From Microbulbifer agarilyticus (lineage in GTDB: Bacteria > Pseudomonadota > Gammaproteobacteria > Pseudomonadales > Cellvibrionaceae), in the NCBI RefSeq assembly GCF_019800665.1, contig NZ_JAHVKO010000007.1, forward strand, positions 1 to 64,000: a stretch of 64,000 nt of DNA. Direction: 5' to 3'. This document shows, one piece after another, positions 1-7,730 of the stretch. Positions within the stretch are counted from its first letter, which is position 1. The number at the start of each line of letters is the position of its first letter. Position numbers and translations under genes: made by a program. Below the pieces are notes generated by a model, which worked only from the letters and a program-made list of their open reading frames with translations, did no database searches and was not told the DNA's origin.

Positions 1-175
1 GACAGAGCTTGTTCATCAGAGGATGTTCGAAAACGAAATCGATGCGGTAGCTCATATCATCGAATACATTGAGTTCTACAACCGAGAACGGCTTCACTCC
101 AGTCTCGGCTATCAATCGCCTTCAGAGTATGAAAAACTGGCGGCATAAAGTGTCCACGAAAGTGGTAGCAGATCA
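1..175 (+). mobile_element. 3' end of an IS3-family insertion sequence
   Basis: This is the transposase tail plus about 25 bases after the stop. The sequence after the stop (tgtccacgaaagtggtagca, from about 151) resembles the terminal inverted repeat of some IS3-family elements. The left end lies outside the window, so neither the inverted repeat pair nor a target duplication can be checked. The right boundary near 175 is an estimate. Confidence 0.5.
2..148 (+). CDS. IS3-family transposase OrfB, C-terminal end (partial)
   Basis: This reading frame enters from the left edge of the window and ends in TAA after 48 visible residues. It carries the C-terminal signature of IS3-family DDE transposases: an FYNRERLHSSLGY-like motif followed by SPSEYE, which lies just after the catalytic glutamate region of the integrase core. 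The catalytic residues themselves are outside the window. The element sits immediately upstream of an integron cassette run, so it probably inserted in or next to an attC site. Family assignment is confident; the exact IS cannot be named from this fragment. Confidence 0.85.
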   Translation, partial: TELVHQRMFENEIDAVAHIIEYIEFYNRERLHSSLGYQSPSEYEKLAA

Positions 176-201
176 AGCCGGTTATTGAGGCGTTAACTGC
201 A

Positions 202-543
202 ATGGCCATGAAGGAACTATCGATAGTATTAATGTTTACATTGTGGCCTTTATTATTTTTTCTGGGCTACGGCAGTCTCTTTCCTGCAATCCTAGATTCC
301 GAGGAGGGGAGAGCGAGATTTCCAAAAATTAGGGAGATTCTCGATGGATTTGATTACAACACATACAAAATTGTATGGATCATTATGGCCATAGCGATCC
401 CAATAATTTATCTGGGTTTTACCGTAGGCTATTTTCAAAGCTGTATGAAAGAGAAGAATGTTCGGGTCTTTGGCTATGTAATTGGTATTCTAAATCTGGC
501 ACTTTTATGGGCGCTCGGTTACTACCTTCTACACCGCAGTTAA
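202..543 (+). CDS. Small three-helix membrane protein, integron cassette gene
   Basis: A 113-residue protein of unrecognised family. It has three hydrophobic segments (about residues 6-30, 56-78 and 88-108), the first two separated by a polar, charged stretch, and most likely sits in the inner membrane. It begins ten bases after an attC-type core site (gcgttaac at 190-197), and its stop codon lies inside the next attC site (541-679). This is the textbook layout of an integron gene cassette. There is no clear Shine-Dalgarno sequence, which is common for cassette genes; the ATG at 208 is an alternative start. Function is unknown. Confidence 0.7.
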   Translation: MAMKELSIVLMFTLWPLLFFLGYGSLFPAILDSEEGRARFPKIREILDGFDYNTYKIVWIIMAIAIPIIYLGFTVGYFQSCMKEKNVRVFGYVIGILNLALLWALGYYLLHRS

Positions 544-679
544 CAAAGCTAGGCAGGATGCTCCGGGCCTTCGGTCCTCCGCGGGACAGCTTACCTTGTG
601 CACACTTTGCGCAGGTCGCTGCGCTCCCATTTTCGCGCAAAAGGCGCACAAGGTAAGCTGCCCCTGCTGGCGGCGTTAT
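541..679 (+). repeat. attC recombination site (cassette 1)
   Basis: Outer simple sites taac (541-544) and gcgttat (673-679) pair with each other, as do the neighbouring gctagg and ctggc boxes. Inside is a perfect 15-bp inverted repeat (587-601 with 646-660) and a further imperfect hairpin. At 139 bp it is at the long end of the known attC range. The architecture R''-L''...L'-R' is what integron integrases recognise as folded single strands. The predicted recombination point is between G675 and T676. Confidence 0.8.
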
Positions 680-965
680 TGGTGCCGATCGGTATTTTTT
701 TGTTTTTCGTGGTTGCTGAAATTTCAGTGCCACTAAATAGCTTCCAATATTGAGCCGTTTTGGCCGGTTGCTATTCAATCAGTTCCGTTCCTAGAGTGTT
801 CGGTCTGTTTCAGTAGAAGAGGGCAGTCCGGAGTTATCTTTCGGAGTGCCAGTAAGATGGAAAATAGTTGGGGAAAGTGCGGTATTCTTTCCTCGTAAAT
901 TTAGGCAGTGGCCAGCCAAGCCGTGGCTGGCATAGTGCTAGTAGCTGGTTCAGAGTGCGGCCGCA
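676..965 (+). other. Body of a gene-less integron cassette
   Basis: This 290-base stretch between two attC sites has no open reading frame with a plausible start and length on the plus strand. A short hairpin (ggccagccaagccgtggctgg, about 909-929) lies just before the next attC. It may carry a promoter or small RNA, but nothing in the sequence proves that. Confidence 0.5.
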
Positions 966-1059
966 ATAACCAGGCTAGGCAAGATCGCCCAAGGCCCCTG
1001 CGGGGCCCCGGGCTGGACAGCCTACGCTGCGCTCCGGCTGCCCGTGCTAGCGGCGTTAT
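966..1059 (+). repeat. attC recombination site (cassette 2)
   Basis: Outer boxes ataac (966-970) and gttat (1055-1059) are complementary. The adjacent boxes ggctag (972-977) and gctag (1046-1050) also pair, leaving an unpaired spacer as in canonical attC sites. The interior is GC-rich and self-complementary (ggcccc/ggggcc hairpin near 993-1007). Length is 94 bp. The outer boxes closely match those of the attC at 541-679, so the two belong to one integron type. Confidence 0.8.
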
Positions 1060-1092
1060 GGCTTACGGCAATTCGGTTAAAAAGGATCGGTT

Positions 1093-1236
1093 ATGAAGGA
1101 GTCGTTCAAGAATTGTTGGTCTACGGCTGAGCTACATGAGAAAAAAGGCTTAATCATGTTGGGGATTATTTCTCTCGGTATCTTCATCTTCGTGCTAGGG
1201 ATTTCAGTAGGTAGAGCTATAGGGGCGTTTGTATAA
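1093..1236 (+). CDS. 47-residue single-helix membrane protein, cassette gene
   Basis: A short frame from ATG 1093 to TAA 1234-1236, preceded by GGAT six bases upstream as a possible ribosome site. The first 20 residues are polar and charged; residues about 23-45 form one strongly hydrophobic helix (LIMLGIISLGIFIFVLGISV). It starts 37 bases after the attC core site at 1053-1059, so it is the only candidate gene of the third cassette. Function is unknown. Its position and membrane character match the small proteins common in chromosomal integrons. Confidence 0.5.
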   Translation: MKESFKNCWSTAELHEKKGLIMLGIISLGIFIFVLGISVGRAIGAFV

Positions 1237-1311
1237 ATACGCCGCACGATGTTCTGATAGTTCGGTGTATGTCGTATCAAATACGCACTGAATTTGGCGT
1301 GCGCTACATCA

Positions 1312-1397
1312 GTCACAATCAGGTCAGACAATCTACTCCAGGTCTTCGATCCTCCACCACGGGACAGCCTACCTTGTGCACATTCCGGCGACGTTAC
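1312..1397 (+). repeat. Decayed attC site (cassette 3)
   Basis: Bases 1337-1380 (ctccaggtcttcgatcctcc and following, including gacagcctaccttgtgcac) are clearly related to the left half of the attC at 541-679. They are followed by a core-like gacgttac (1390-1397). The matching right inner arm (gcacaaggtaagctg) is missing, and no good R'' box is visible, so the site looks truncated and probably cannot fold normally. Confidence 0.45.
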
Positions 1398-1420
1398 CAT
1401 CCTTCGGAGTTGATTCAATA

Positions 1421-1771
1421 ATGAAATATGATGAAGAATTTGTTTTGGATGTCTACGTTATAAATCATTTTAATTACCTACTGTCTGATAAAGACCACGA
1501 TCTTCTTCAGAGATCACTTTCTGTAGCCAAGTCTCCATTCCACGGTCGCGAGAGGCCGGATTCGATATCTGAGCAGGAACTGGTTCGGAGTGAAAAGCGG
1601 GCGGAGTTCTTTGCTGTGAGGCACTCGCTGCGTGTAAAACTGCTTAAGGAAAAAGAGGAAGAGATTCATATAAACCGGTGCTCGCGTTGTCAGAAGGTGG
1701 TGAGAACGCCAGTGGCTAGGATGTGCGTTTGGTGCGGAAATGATTGGTTTCAGTCAGTTGATAATAAGTGA
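1421..1771 (+). CDS. Hypothetical protein with C-terminal zinc ribbon, last cassette gene
   Basis: Encodes 116 residues from ATG 1421. The frame is open further upstream to 1376, but that part overlaps the decayed attC, so the internal ATG with GGAG 11 bases upstream is preferred. The N-terminal 80 residues are charged and probably helical. The C-terminus has two knuckles, CSRC (about 86-89) and CVWC (about 102-105), a CxxC-x12-CxxC arrangement expected to bind one zinc. No known family was recognised. It follows the third attC core by 24 bases and has no attC after it, so it is probably the terminal cassette of the run. Confidence 0.6.
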   Translation: MKYDEEFVLDVYVINHFNYLLSDKDHDLLQRSLSVAKSPFHGRERPDSISEQELVRSEKRAEFFAVRHSLRVKLLKEKEEEIHINRCSRCQKVVRTPVARMCVWCGNDWFQSVDNK

Positions 1772-1876
1772 ATTGAGGGTGGGGCCTAAATTTATCATTA
1801 ACTTTTTAGTTGCTTGCTCGACTTGATTTTCAATAAATTAGAGTTCTAGGTAAATCTACATATAGGGAAGTATCGA

Positions 1877-2110
1877 GTGAGCGAAGATAAAAATAAAAAG
1901 GAAAAAATTCTTGCCCTTTGTTTGGGTGTTGGTGTCGCTTTAGGTTCTGGTTCAGGTATTAGTTTGGGGGCAGCATTTGGTAAGGTGTCCGGAGATGTGG
2001 GGCTTGGGGTTAGCCTTGGTATGTCGATTGGTGCGGGTGTTGGAGTATCTCTGGGTATTGTTGTTAATCTTATTCTAAGTTCAGGTAGAGACGACGATTC
2101 AGAAAATTGA
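1877..2110 (+). CDS. Small glycine-rich membrane protein
   Basis: A 77-residue protein starting at GTG 1877, with GGAAG six bases upstream. After a lysine-rich head (residues 2-11) come about 55 residues of alternating glycine, serine, leucine and valine (GVGVALGSGSGISLGAAFG and similar), then an acidic tail. The pattern suggests glycine-zipper membrane helices. No lipobox is present. Family and function are unknown; it lies outside the recognisable attC run. Confidence 0.55.
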   Translation: MSEDKNKKEKILALCLGVGVALGSGSGISLGAAFGKVSGDVGLGVSLGMSIGAGVGVSLGIVVNLILSSGRDDDSEN

Positions 2111-2147
2111 CGATGCCTTAGGTTTGATATCGCACTTGGGGAGGGCA

Positions 2148-2175
2148 CCAGGCGGTCTCAGATGAGACTGCCTGG
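2148..2175. terminator. Hairpin between the small glycine-rich gene and narK
   Basis: The arms ccaggcggtctca and tgagactgcctgg form a 13-bp stem with one mismatch and a two-base loop. The hairpin lies between convergent genes and could end the nar operon transcript. It lacks a following T-run on either strand, so its role as a terminator is uncertain. Confidence 0.4.
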
Positions 2176-2243
2176 TAAGAGATCATTGTGCTGATACTGG
2201 TCCGGTACTCTCCCTATAGGGAAGCTTTTTCCCTTCGAACCAG

Positions 2244-4988
2244 CTACCCCTTGTTCTTACTATGCTCAATCTCGTACAGCATACCGCGGCGAGATGAGTA
2301 GAAGTGCCAGGTCAGGAACAGGCAGAGTACGTAAAAAATCAAGAATGCCCAGAGTGCGGCCATCGGCCCTCCGGTCATATTGATTGAAGTACCGTAGGCT
2401 TTCGGTATAAAGAAGGCGCCGTAGGCGGCGATGGCGCTGGTAAAGGCAATAATCGCCGCACTCTCGCGATCTACCTGTTTGTTCAGGTCTTCTCCCTTCA
2501 ACTGTGGCATTAGCCGCGGAATCTCTTTACCCATGATCACCGGAATCATCTGGAAAGTGGAGGCATTGCCGATACCGGTGAGGAAGAACAGGGCAAGGAA
2601 GCAGCCGAAGAAGCCCCAGAAGGCGCCGGACATTTCATTGTTGGTGAGGAAGTAGATCACCCCAAGGGTAGCCACGATCATCAGCGCGAAGGTCCAGAAG
2701 GTTACCCGGGCACCACCATACTTATCCGCGAGCCAGCCGCTGCCAGCACGACTCAGTGCACCAATAAATGGTCCGAGGAATACCAGATGTAGTGTATTCA
2801 CATCCGGGAATTCCAGCTTGGCCAGTAACGGGAAGCCGGCAGAATAACCGATAAAGCTACCGAAAGTGCCGGTGTACAGAATACACATCAGCCAGTTGTG
2901 CTTGCGTTTGAAGATGATGGCCTGGTCGCTGAAGCTGGAGCGGGCATCGGCAATATCATTCATGCCCACCCAGGCGGCGATGGTCGACAGGATAATCATC
3001 GGCACCCAGATAAACCCGGCATTCTGCATCCATACCTTGGTGCCTTCACTGGTGGACTGCGGCTCGCCGCCGAGCACGCCAAACACGCTGATGGTAATCA
3101 CAATCGGCACCAGGAACTGCATCAACGATACACCGAGGTTACCAAGCCCCGCATTCAGTGCCAGCGCGTTACCTTTCTCCTTGTCTGGGAAGAAGAAGGC
3201 GATGTTCGCCATGGATGAAGCAAAGTTACCGCCACCGAAGCCACAAAGCAGCGCCAGGATCAGGAAGATAAGGAAGGGGGTGTCGGGGTTCTGTACCGCA
3301 TAGCCCATACCAATGGCGGGGAGTAACAGCGATGCTGTGGATAATGTTGTCCACAATCGCCCGCCAAAGATCGGCACCATAAAGCTGTAAAATATACGCA
3401 GCGTGGCGCCGGAAAGCCCCGGCAGCGCGGCCAGCCAGAATAGTTGCGAAGACGTGAAGTTAAACCCGATCGCGGGGAGTTTGGCGACGACTACAGACCA
3501 AACCATCCACACCGCGAATGCCAGCAGCAGGGCGGGGATGGATATCCACAGATTGCGCCGGGCGATGGCGCGCCCCTTGGTTTCCCAGAACTCTTCGTCG
3601 TCTGGGTGCCATTCCTTGAGCACCGTTTCCTTCATGGTACTTTCCCCTTTGTTGAGCAGTTCCTGTGCCTTCTGCTCGGTTACTGCGGTGGATACTCGTT
3701 CACTATCGGTTTCTGTCCGGAATTCTGTTTCGTGTGCGCTGTGGTGATCCTCGGCCTGAATCGCGAGGTGCATCCAGATCAGCGAGAACACGACGATGGC
3801 AAACAGAATCGCAAAGCAGCTGGTATAGATGCCCGTAAGATCCAATGCCATACCAAAAATTATAGGGAGGATAAATCCACCCAGCCCGCCAATCATGCCA
3901 ACCAGCCCGCCAACGGAGCCCACATGGTGGGGGTAATACACGGGGATATGCTTGAAAACGGCGGCCTTACCCAGGCTCATAAAGAAGCCGAGAATGAATA
4001 GGGTGACCACAAACGGCCACAATCCCATTTCTGTGGAGAAGGTGAGTGGGCCATTTTTGGTCTGGATGATGTACTGGGTTGGCGGGTACGACAGCATAAA
4101 CAGCAGAAACAGCGAAAACCCGAAGGTCCAGTACATAACCGAGCGTGCGCCATAGCGATCAGACAGGTGCCCGCCATAGGCGCGAAACAGCGATGCGGAT
4201 AGGGAAAAGGCCGCGGCACACATGCCAGCGGTTTTCAGGTCCACCTTGTAAACGTCGATCAGGTAGTGCGGCATCCACAGTGCCAGCGCAACAAAGCCGC
4301 CAAATACAAAGAAGTAATACAGCGAGAAGCGCCACACCCGAATATCTTCGAGCGGCTCAAATTGCTCTGAAAGCGAGATTGGTTTGGTACCCGCAGCTCT
4401 TCGCGCCACCAGCTGTGGCTCATCTTTGGCGAAAAGATAAAAAATCACCGCCATCAGGGCGAGTGCGCCGGCCCAAACATACGCTACAGCATGCCAGCCA
4501 AAGGCAACCAGAATGAAAGGCGCTAGAAATTTTGTGACCGCCGCACCCACATTACCCGCACCGAAGATGCCCAGTGCCGTGCCCTGGCGTTCTGCCTCAA
4601 ACCAGCTCGAAACATAGGTAACGCCAATAATAAAGGAGCCACCTGCCAAGCCGATAAACAGAGCTGCGAGCAGGTACATCGGGTATGTAGAGGCCACGGC
4701 AAGCAGGCAGGTGGCGATGGCGGTGAGCAGCATTTGTATGGAAAACACCAAACGGCCGCCATAACGCTCGGTCCATACACCGAGAATTAACCGAGTCAGC
4801 GAGCCGGTGAGAATGGGTGTGGCGATGAGGATGCCTAACTGGGATTCGCTGAGTTGCAACTCTTCCTGGATGGCAATACCGATGATCGAGAAGATTGTCC
4901 ACACCGCAAAACATACGGTGAAGGCGATCGTACTCAGCGCGAGCGCACGATTCTGATCAGACTTTGAGACGGCAGACGGGGCATCCAT
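2244..4988 (-). CDS. narK: Fused NarK1-NarK2 nitrate/nitrite transporter
   Basis: At 914 residues this is twice the length of a normal MFS carrier. It contains two complete NarK-type halves joined near residue 455 by a charged linker. Each half has about 12 hydrophobic helices and conserved NarK motifs: TRLILGVWTERYGG and GAGNVGAA in the first, SRAGSGWLADKYGG and a GLGNLG-type segment in the second. In characterised fusions (Paracoccus type) one half imports nitrate with protons and the other exchanges nitrate for nitrite; that split is inferred here. It is the last gene of the nar operon, 65 bases after the small membrane protein, and supplies substrate to the cytoplasmic NarGHI active site. 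Confidence 0.93.
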   Translation of the reverse strand: MDAPSAVSKSDQNRALALSTIAFTVCFAVWTIFSIIGIAIQEELQLSESQLGILIATPILTGSLTRLILGVWTERYGGRLVFSIQMLLTAIATCLLAVASTYPMYLLAALFIGLAGGSFIIGVTYVSSWFEAERQGTALGIFGAGNVGAAVTKFLAPFILVAFGWHAVAYVWAGALALMAVIFYLFAKDEPQLVARRAAGTKPISLSEQFEPLEDIRVWRFSLYYFFVFGGFVALALWMPHYLIDVYKVDLKTAGMCAAAFSLSASLFRAYGGHLSDRYGARSVMYWTFGFSLFLLFMLSYPPTQYIIQTKNGPLTFSTEMGLWPFVVTLFILGFFMSLGKAAVFKHIPVYYPHHVGSVGGLVGMIGGLGGFILPIIFGMALDLTGIYTSCFAILFAIVVFSLIWMHLAIQAEDHHSAHETEFRTETDSERVSTAVTEQKAQELLNKGESTMKETVLKEWHPDDEEFWETKGRAIARRNLWISIPALLLAFAVWMVWSVVVAKLPAIGFNFTSSQLFWLAALPGLSGATLRIFYSFMVPIFGGRLWTTLSTASLLLPAIGMGYAVQNPDTPFLIFLILALLCGFGGGNFASSMANIAFFFPDKEKGNALALNAGLGNLGVSLMQFLVPIVITISVFGVLGGEPQSTSEGTKVWMQNAGFIWVPMIILSTIAAWVGMNDIADARSSFSDQAIIFKRKHNWLMCILYTGTFGSFIGYSAGFPLLAKLEFPDVNTLHLVFLGPFIGALSRAGSGWLADKYGGARVTFWTFALMIVATLGVIYFLTNNEMSGAFWGFFGCFLALFFLTGIGNASTFQMIPVIMGKEIPRLMPQLKGEDLNKQVDRESAAIIAFTSAIAAYGAFFIPKAYGTSINMTGGPMAALWAFLIFYVLCLFLTWHFYSSRRGMLYEIEHSKNKG

Positions 4989-5053
4989 GGTAAGTTTTCC
5001 CTGCGTTAACCAGCCAGTTCAATAGGCTTACACGATATTGCTGTCTAAGACTG

Positions 5054-5260
5054 TTATGCGATAAAGATAAAGAGCGAAATCAATACGCAAATTATTGCGA
5101 CCACAATCCATACCACGGGCCACTCGCGACCTTCCTTACCCGTGGAGGATATGGTCTCCATGGGATCTCGTCCCTGTTGGTCTGGCCCGTAGGTCTCATC
5201 GGTTTTCGCTCTCAGGTCCGGATTGAGATCGGAGTCTTTTGGTGGTTTGCGATCACTCAT
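5054..5260 (-). CDS. Small tail-anchored membrane protein of the nar operon
   Basis: Encodes 68 residues. The first 45 are hydrophilic and charged (DRKPPKDSDLNPDLRAKTDE and onwards); the last 22 form one hydrophobic helix (WPVVWIVVAIICVLISLFIF). The expected topology is N-terminus in the cytoplasm with a C-terminal anchor. It overlaps the 3' end of the PPIase gene by 8 bases and precedes narK, so it is co-transcribed with the nitrate reductase genes. No family was recognised. It may help assembly or anchoring, but this is only inferred from position. Confidence 0.7.
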   Translation of the reverse strand: MSDRKPPKDSDLNPDLRAKTDETYGPDQQGRDPMETISSTGKEGREWPVVWIVVAIICVLISLFIFIA

Positions 5261-6248
5261 GTTCTGTACTCACATTGGCAACAGCGTCCGCTGCAGAATC
5301 AATTTCCACACCTTCGATATCGGCCCTTTGGGCCAGTTCGGCAATGTAGTGGGAGGCGGAATTCACCCAGGCACGGGCTTCCAGCATGTCGAGAATCTTT
5401 TCCCGCGCCATATCGAAAGGTAAGGTCCGCCCATCTATCTTTCGATGCAGGCGGAGTAGGTGCCAGCCGAAGCGGCTGCGCACGGGTTTACGGTTTAGTG
5501 TTCCCTCTGCCAGTGTTTCCAGCACATCGTGCAGTGCCGGCTCCAGTTCGCCACGGCGAATTTGTCCAAGCGAGCCGCCCTGGTGGGCGGTGGGGCAACC
5601 GGAATATTGTTCGGCAGCTTCGGAAAATGCCTGCGCATCATCACCTAGCTGCTCAATGAGGCTGCGTGCTGACTGTTCGGCCTCCTGCCAGGCTGATTCG
5701 CTTTGCTCATTCGGTTCAATCAGGATATGTGCCGCTTCAAACAGGTCAGGGGTGCGGAAGCGATGGGTTTGCGTATCGTAATAGCGGCGACACTCTTCTT
5801 CGCGTACTTTTTCCGGTGTTAGTACCTGCGCCAGCAGTGTGCGCACCCGGGTGTCATCATCGGTTTCGCTGTGATCATCCGCTTCTTGCGCGGTATCGCT
5901 TTCGGCTTGCGCGGCTATATTGCGATCGTTGGCTTCTTGCAACAGTAGTGTTTTGATCACCAGTGCGCGGGCAGCCGCTTGCCAGGCCGCTTCGGCGCTC
6001 TCGGCGCGGTGATGCTGCATTTCCCGTGAGATGACATCCTCGCCGATCGACACCCCATTTACCTTAACCTCGCCGAATGAGAATGTGGGCAAGGGCTCAC
6101 TGGCACCGGTGGCGCAACCGCAACCACCGGTTTCGCAGGCCGATGGCATTTGTGGTTCTGGATGTGCATCGGTGACATCCACTGCCGGGATCTCCACCGC
6201 CGGAATCTCCATATACTGTACGGCGCTGTCTTTGTTGTCGCTGCTCAT
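5253..6248 (-). CDS. Parvulin-type peptidyl-prolyl isomerase in the nar operon
   Basis: Encodes 331 residues. The middle and C-terminal part holds a PpiC/parvulin domain (about 170-285) with the typical AAHILI, FSEAAEQYSGCPTAHQGGSLG and FGWHLLRL segments. The N-terminal third is unusual: an acidic leader with a cysteine cluster, CETGGCGC (about residues 38-45), then a helical region as in SurA/NifM-like chaperones. There is no signal peptide, so it should act in the cytoplasm, where NarGH are folded and loaded with cofactors. It starts 14 bases after narI. PPIase genes in nar operons are known from other gammaproteobacteria; the substrate is presumed to be a Nar subunit. Confidence 0.85.
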   Translation of the reverse strand: MSSDNKDSAVQYMEIPAVEIPAVDVTDAHPEPQMPSACETGGCGCATGASEPLPTFSFGEVKVNGVSIGEDVISREMQHHRAESAEAAWQAAARALVIKTLLLQEANDRNIAAQAESDTAQEADDHSETDDDTRVRTLLAQVLTPEKVREEECRRYYDTQTHRFRTPDLFEAAHILIEPNEQSESAWQEAEQSARSLIEQLGDDAQAFSEAAEQYSGCPTAHQGGSLGQIRRGELEPALHDVLETLAEGTLNRKPVRSRFGWHLLRLHRKIDGRTLPFDMAREKILDMLEARAWVNSASHYIAELAQRADIEGVEIDSAADAVANVSTEHE

Positions 6249-6262
6249 AGATTGCTACTTGC

Positions 6263-7015
6263 TCAGGATTCTCTGGAGGGGACGGAGGATGGTGCCGAGC
6301 TCGGCGGCGGGGTGTTGGTCCTGCGGGCGAGTCGCCGCGAGCGCACGATCTGGTAGCCCGGGCGCAATACGTAGGCGAAAGGTGCACTGAACACATGCAC
6401 TAGCCGCGTGAATGGCGTGATGGCCAGTAGGGTCAGCCCGAGGATGATGTGCAGCTTGTATACCAGGTGTGCATCGATAATCAGGTTGGCGGCCTCTGGA
6501 TTGAAGGTAACTACCCCTTGCGCCCAGCCCATAAACAGCACCATGGCGCTGCCATCCATATGGTCAATGGTCCAGAAGATGGTGGCGATCCCCAGCAGTA
6601 GCTGTAACCACAGGAACAGCAGTACGAGAATGTCGCCCTTGGATGAGCTCTTGCGAATGCGCGGATAGTACAGGCGGCGATGCAGAAGCAGGGTGCAACC
6701 GATAAAGCCCAGGATGCCAGCGATACCACCGACGCTGAGTGCCATCCACTGTTTGAAGCTGTGGCTGATACCCAGCGCGTCGAAGACACCGATTGGGGTG
6801 AGCAGCCCAACAAAATGACCGAACAGCAACACGAGGATGCCAAGGTGGAAGAGGTTGGAACCCCACATCATTTGTTTGCGACGCAGAAACTGGGAGGACT
6901 GAGATCGCCAACCATACTGCCCCTTATCGAAGCGGATGATACTGCCGAGTATCATGATCGTCAGGGCGACGTAGGGATACCAGCCGAATAACAGGTAATT
7001 GATAAAGTCGTGCAT
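6263..7015 (-). CDS. narI: Respiratory nitrate reductase gamma subunit (di-haem cytochrome b)
   Basis: A 250-residue protein with five hydrophobic helices. The N-terminus (MHDFINYLLFGWYPYVALT) and the FDKGQYGWRSQSSQFL segment are typical of NarI. The four expected haem ligands are visible: H57 and H67 (ten apart) in one helix, and a second pair 18 residues apart in LHIILGLTLLAITPFTRLVH. It oxidises quinol on the periplasmic side and passes electrons through two b haems to NarH. It lies 22 bases after narJ. Confidence 0.97.
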   Translation of the reverse strand: MHDFINYLLFGWYPYVALTIMILGSIIRFDKGQYGWRSQSSQFLRRKQMMWGSNLFHLGILVLLFGHFVGLLTPIGVFDALGISHSFKQWMALSVGGIAGILGFIGCTLLLHRRLYYPRIRKSSSKGDILVLLFLWLQLLLGIATIFWTIDHMDGSAMVLFMGWAQGVVTFNPEAANLIIDAHLVYKLHIILGLTLLAITPFTRLVHVFSAPFAYVLRPGYQIVRSRRLARRTNTPPPSSAPSSVPSRES

Positions 7016-7037
7016 GACTATGCCTCGTCTGCCTTTT

Positions 7038-7730
7038 TCAGGTGTCGCTGGAAGACATGATTAATTTACCGGCCGCCTTCAGGCGTTCGACAACCTTGTT
7101 CACCGGTTTGTGCGGTTGAGAAGCCATAAACGTCACCTGTTCTTCCTCCCAAACCTCATCAATTGAAGTCTTCTCTGAAGCCTTGGCACGCTCTACCAGT
7201 TCGCGTACCGCTTCCGGGTCGGGTTTTTCCTGAGCTAGTGTGAGCAACGCGTCGAAGATTCCGGCGTATTCCGAATCCCTTTCTTCAAGCCGCTCTTTCA
7301 GCGCCGCGAATACATGGGATGGCTGGGATAGCCAGTCGCGCGCCTCGTCGATCGTTAGGCAGGAGGTAAACTCGAGAAACATGGGGATAAAGTCTGGAAG
7401 TTCATCCCGCTCGATATAGAAGCCACGTTCTACATACTCCTCACCCAGGTCGAGCATGGCCTGGCCACGATCACGGCTTTCACCGTGAATGTGCTCAAAG
7501 AAATGCAGCGAAAGGGCACGGGAGTTATCGAATAACTCGGAGTAGTTCATCTGCAGTTCAAGCAGTGGCAGTACTTCAAAGTTATCCATCAACTGCTGCA
7601 GCTTGGCCAAGATTTCTGGCTTCAGAAAACCCTCGGTTTCCAGCGCTTCGCGTACTTCGGCAAAGTGCGTCTTGAGCGATTCGCTGGGGTAGTCCAGCAG
7701 TAGCGCCAGAGCGCGTAGTGTGCGTGTCAT
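7038..7730 (-). CDS. narJ: Nitrate reductase molybdenum-cofactor assembly chaperone
   Basis: A 230-residue soluble protein of the NarJ/NarW family. Recognisable features are the N-terminal LRALALLLDYPSE segment and the LSLHFFEHIHGESRDRGQAMLDLG motif (about residues 74-96). NarJ binds the N-terminus of apo-NarG and guides cofactor insertion before membrane attachment. Its ATG overlaps the narH stop by one base, indicating translational coupling. Confidence 0.96.
   Translation of the reverse strand: MTRTLRALALLLDYPSESLKTHFAEVREALETEGFLKPEILAKLQQLMDNFEVLPLLELQMNYSELFDNSRALSLHFFEHIHGESRDRGQAMLDLGEEYVERGFYIERDELPDFIPMFLEFTSCLTIDEARDWLSQPSHVFAALKERLEERDSEYAGIFDALLTLAQEKPDPEAVRELVERAKASEKTSIDEVWEEEQVTFMASQPHKPVNKVVERLKAAGKLIMSSSDT

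Noticed and set aside
908..1096. A 62-codon open frame across the second attC site
   Set aside because: It runs through the attC secondary structure and has a Pro/Arg-rich composition typical of a shadow frame in GC-rich DNA.
2866..3303. Open frames on the plus strand inside narK and many others inside narG, the S46 peptidase, chitinase and sdhA (some over 400 codons)
   Set aside because: All are antisense shadows of well-supported genes with clear family motifs; they show no domains and have unusual compositions.
5253..6248. PPIase considered as a nitrogenase-type NifM
   Set aside because: No nif genes are nearby and the operon is clearly nar; a Nar-associated foldase fits better.
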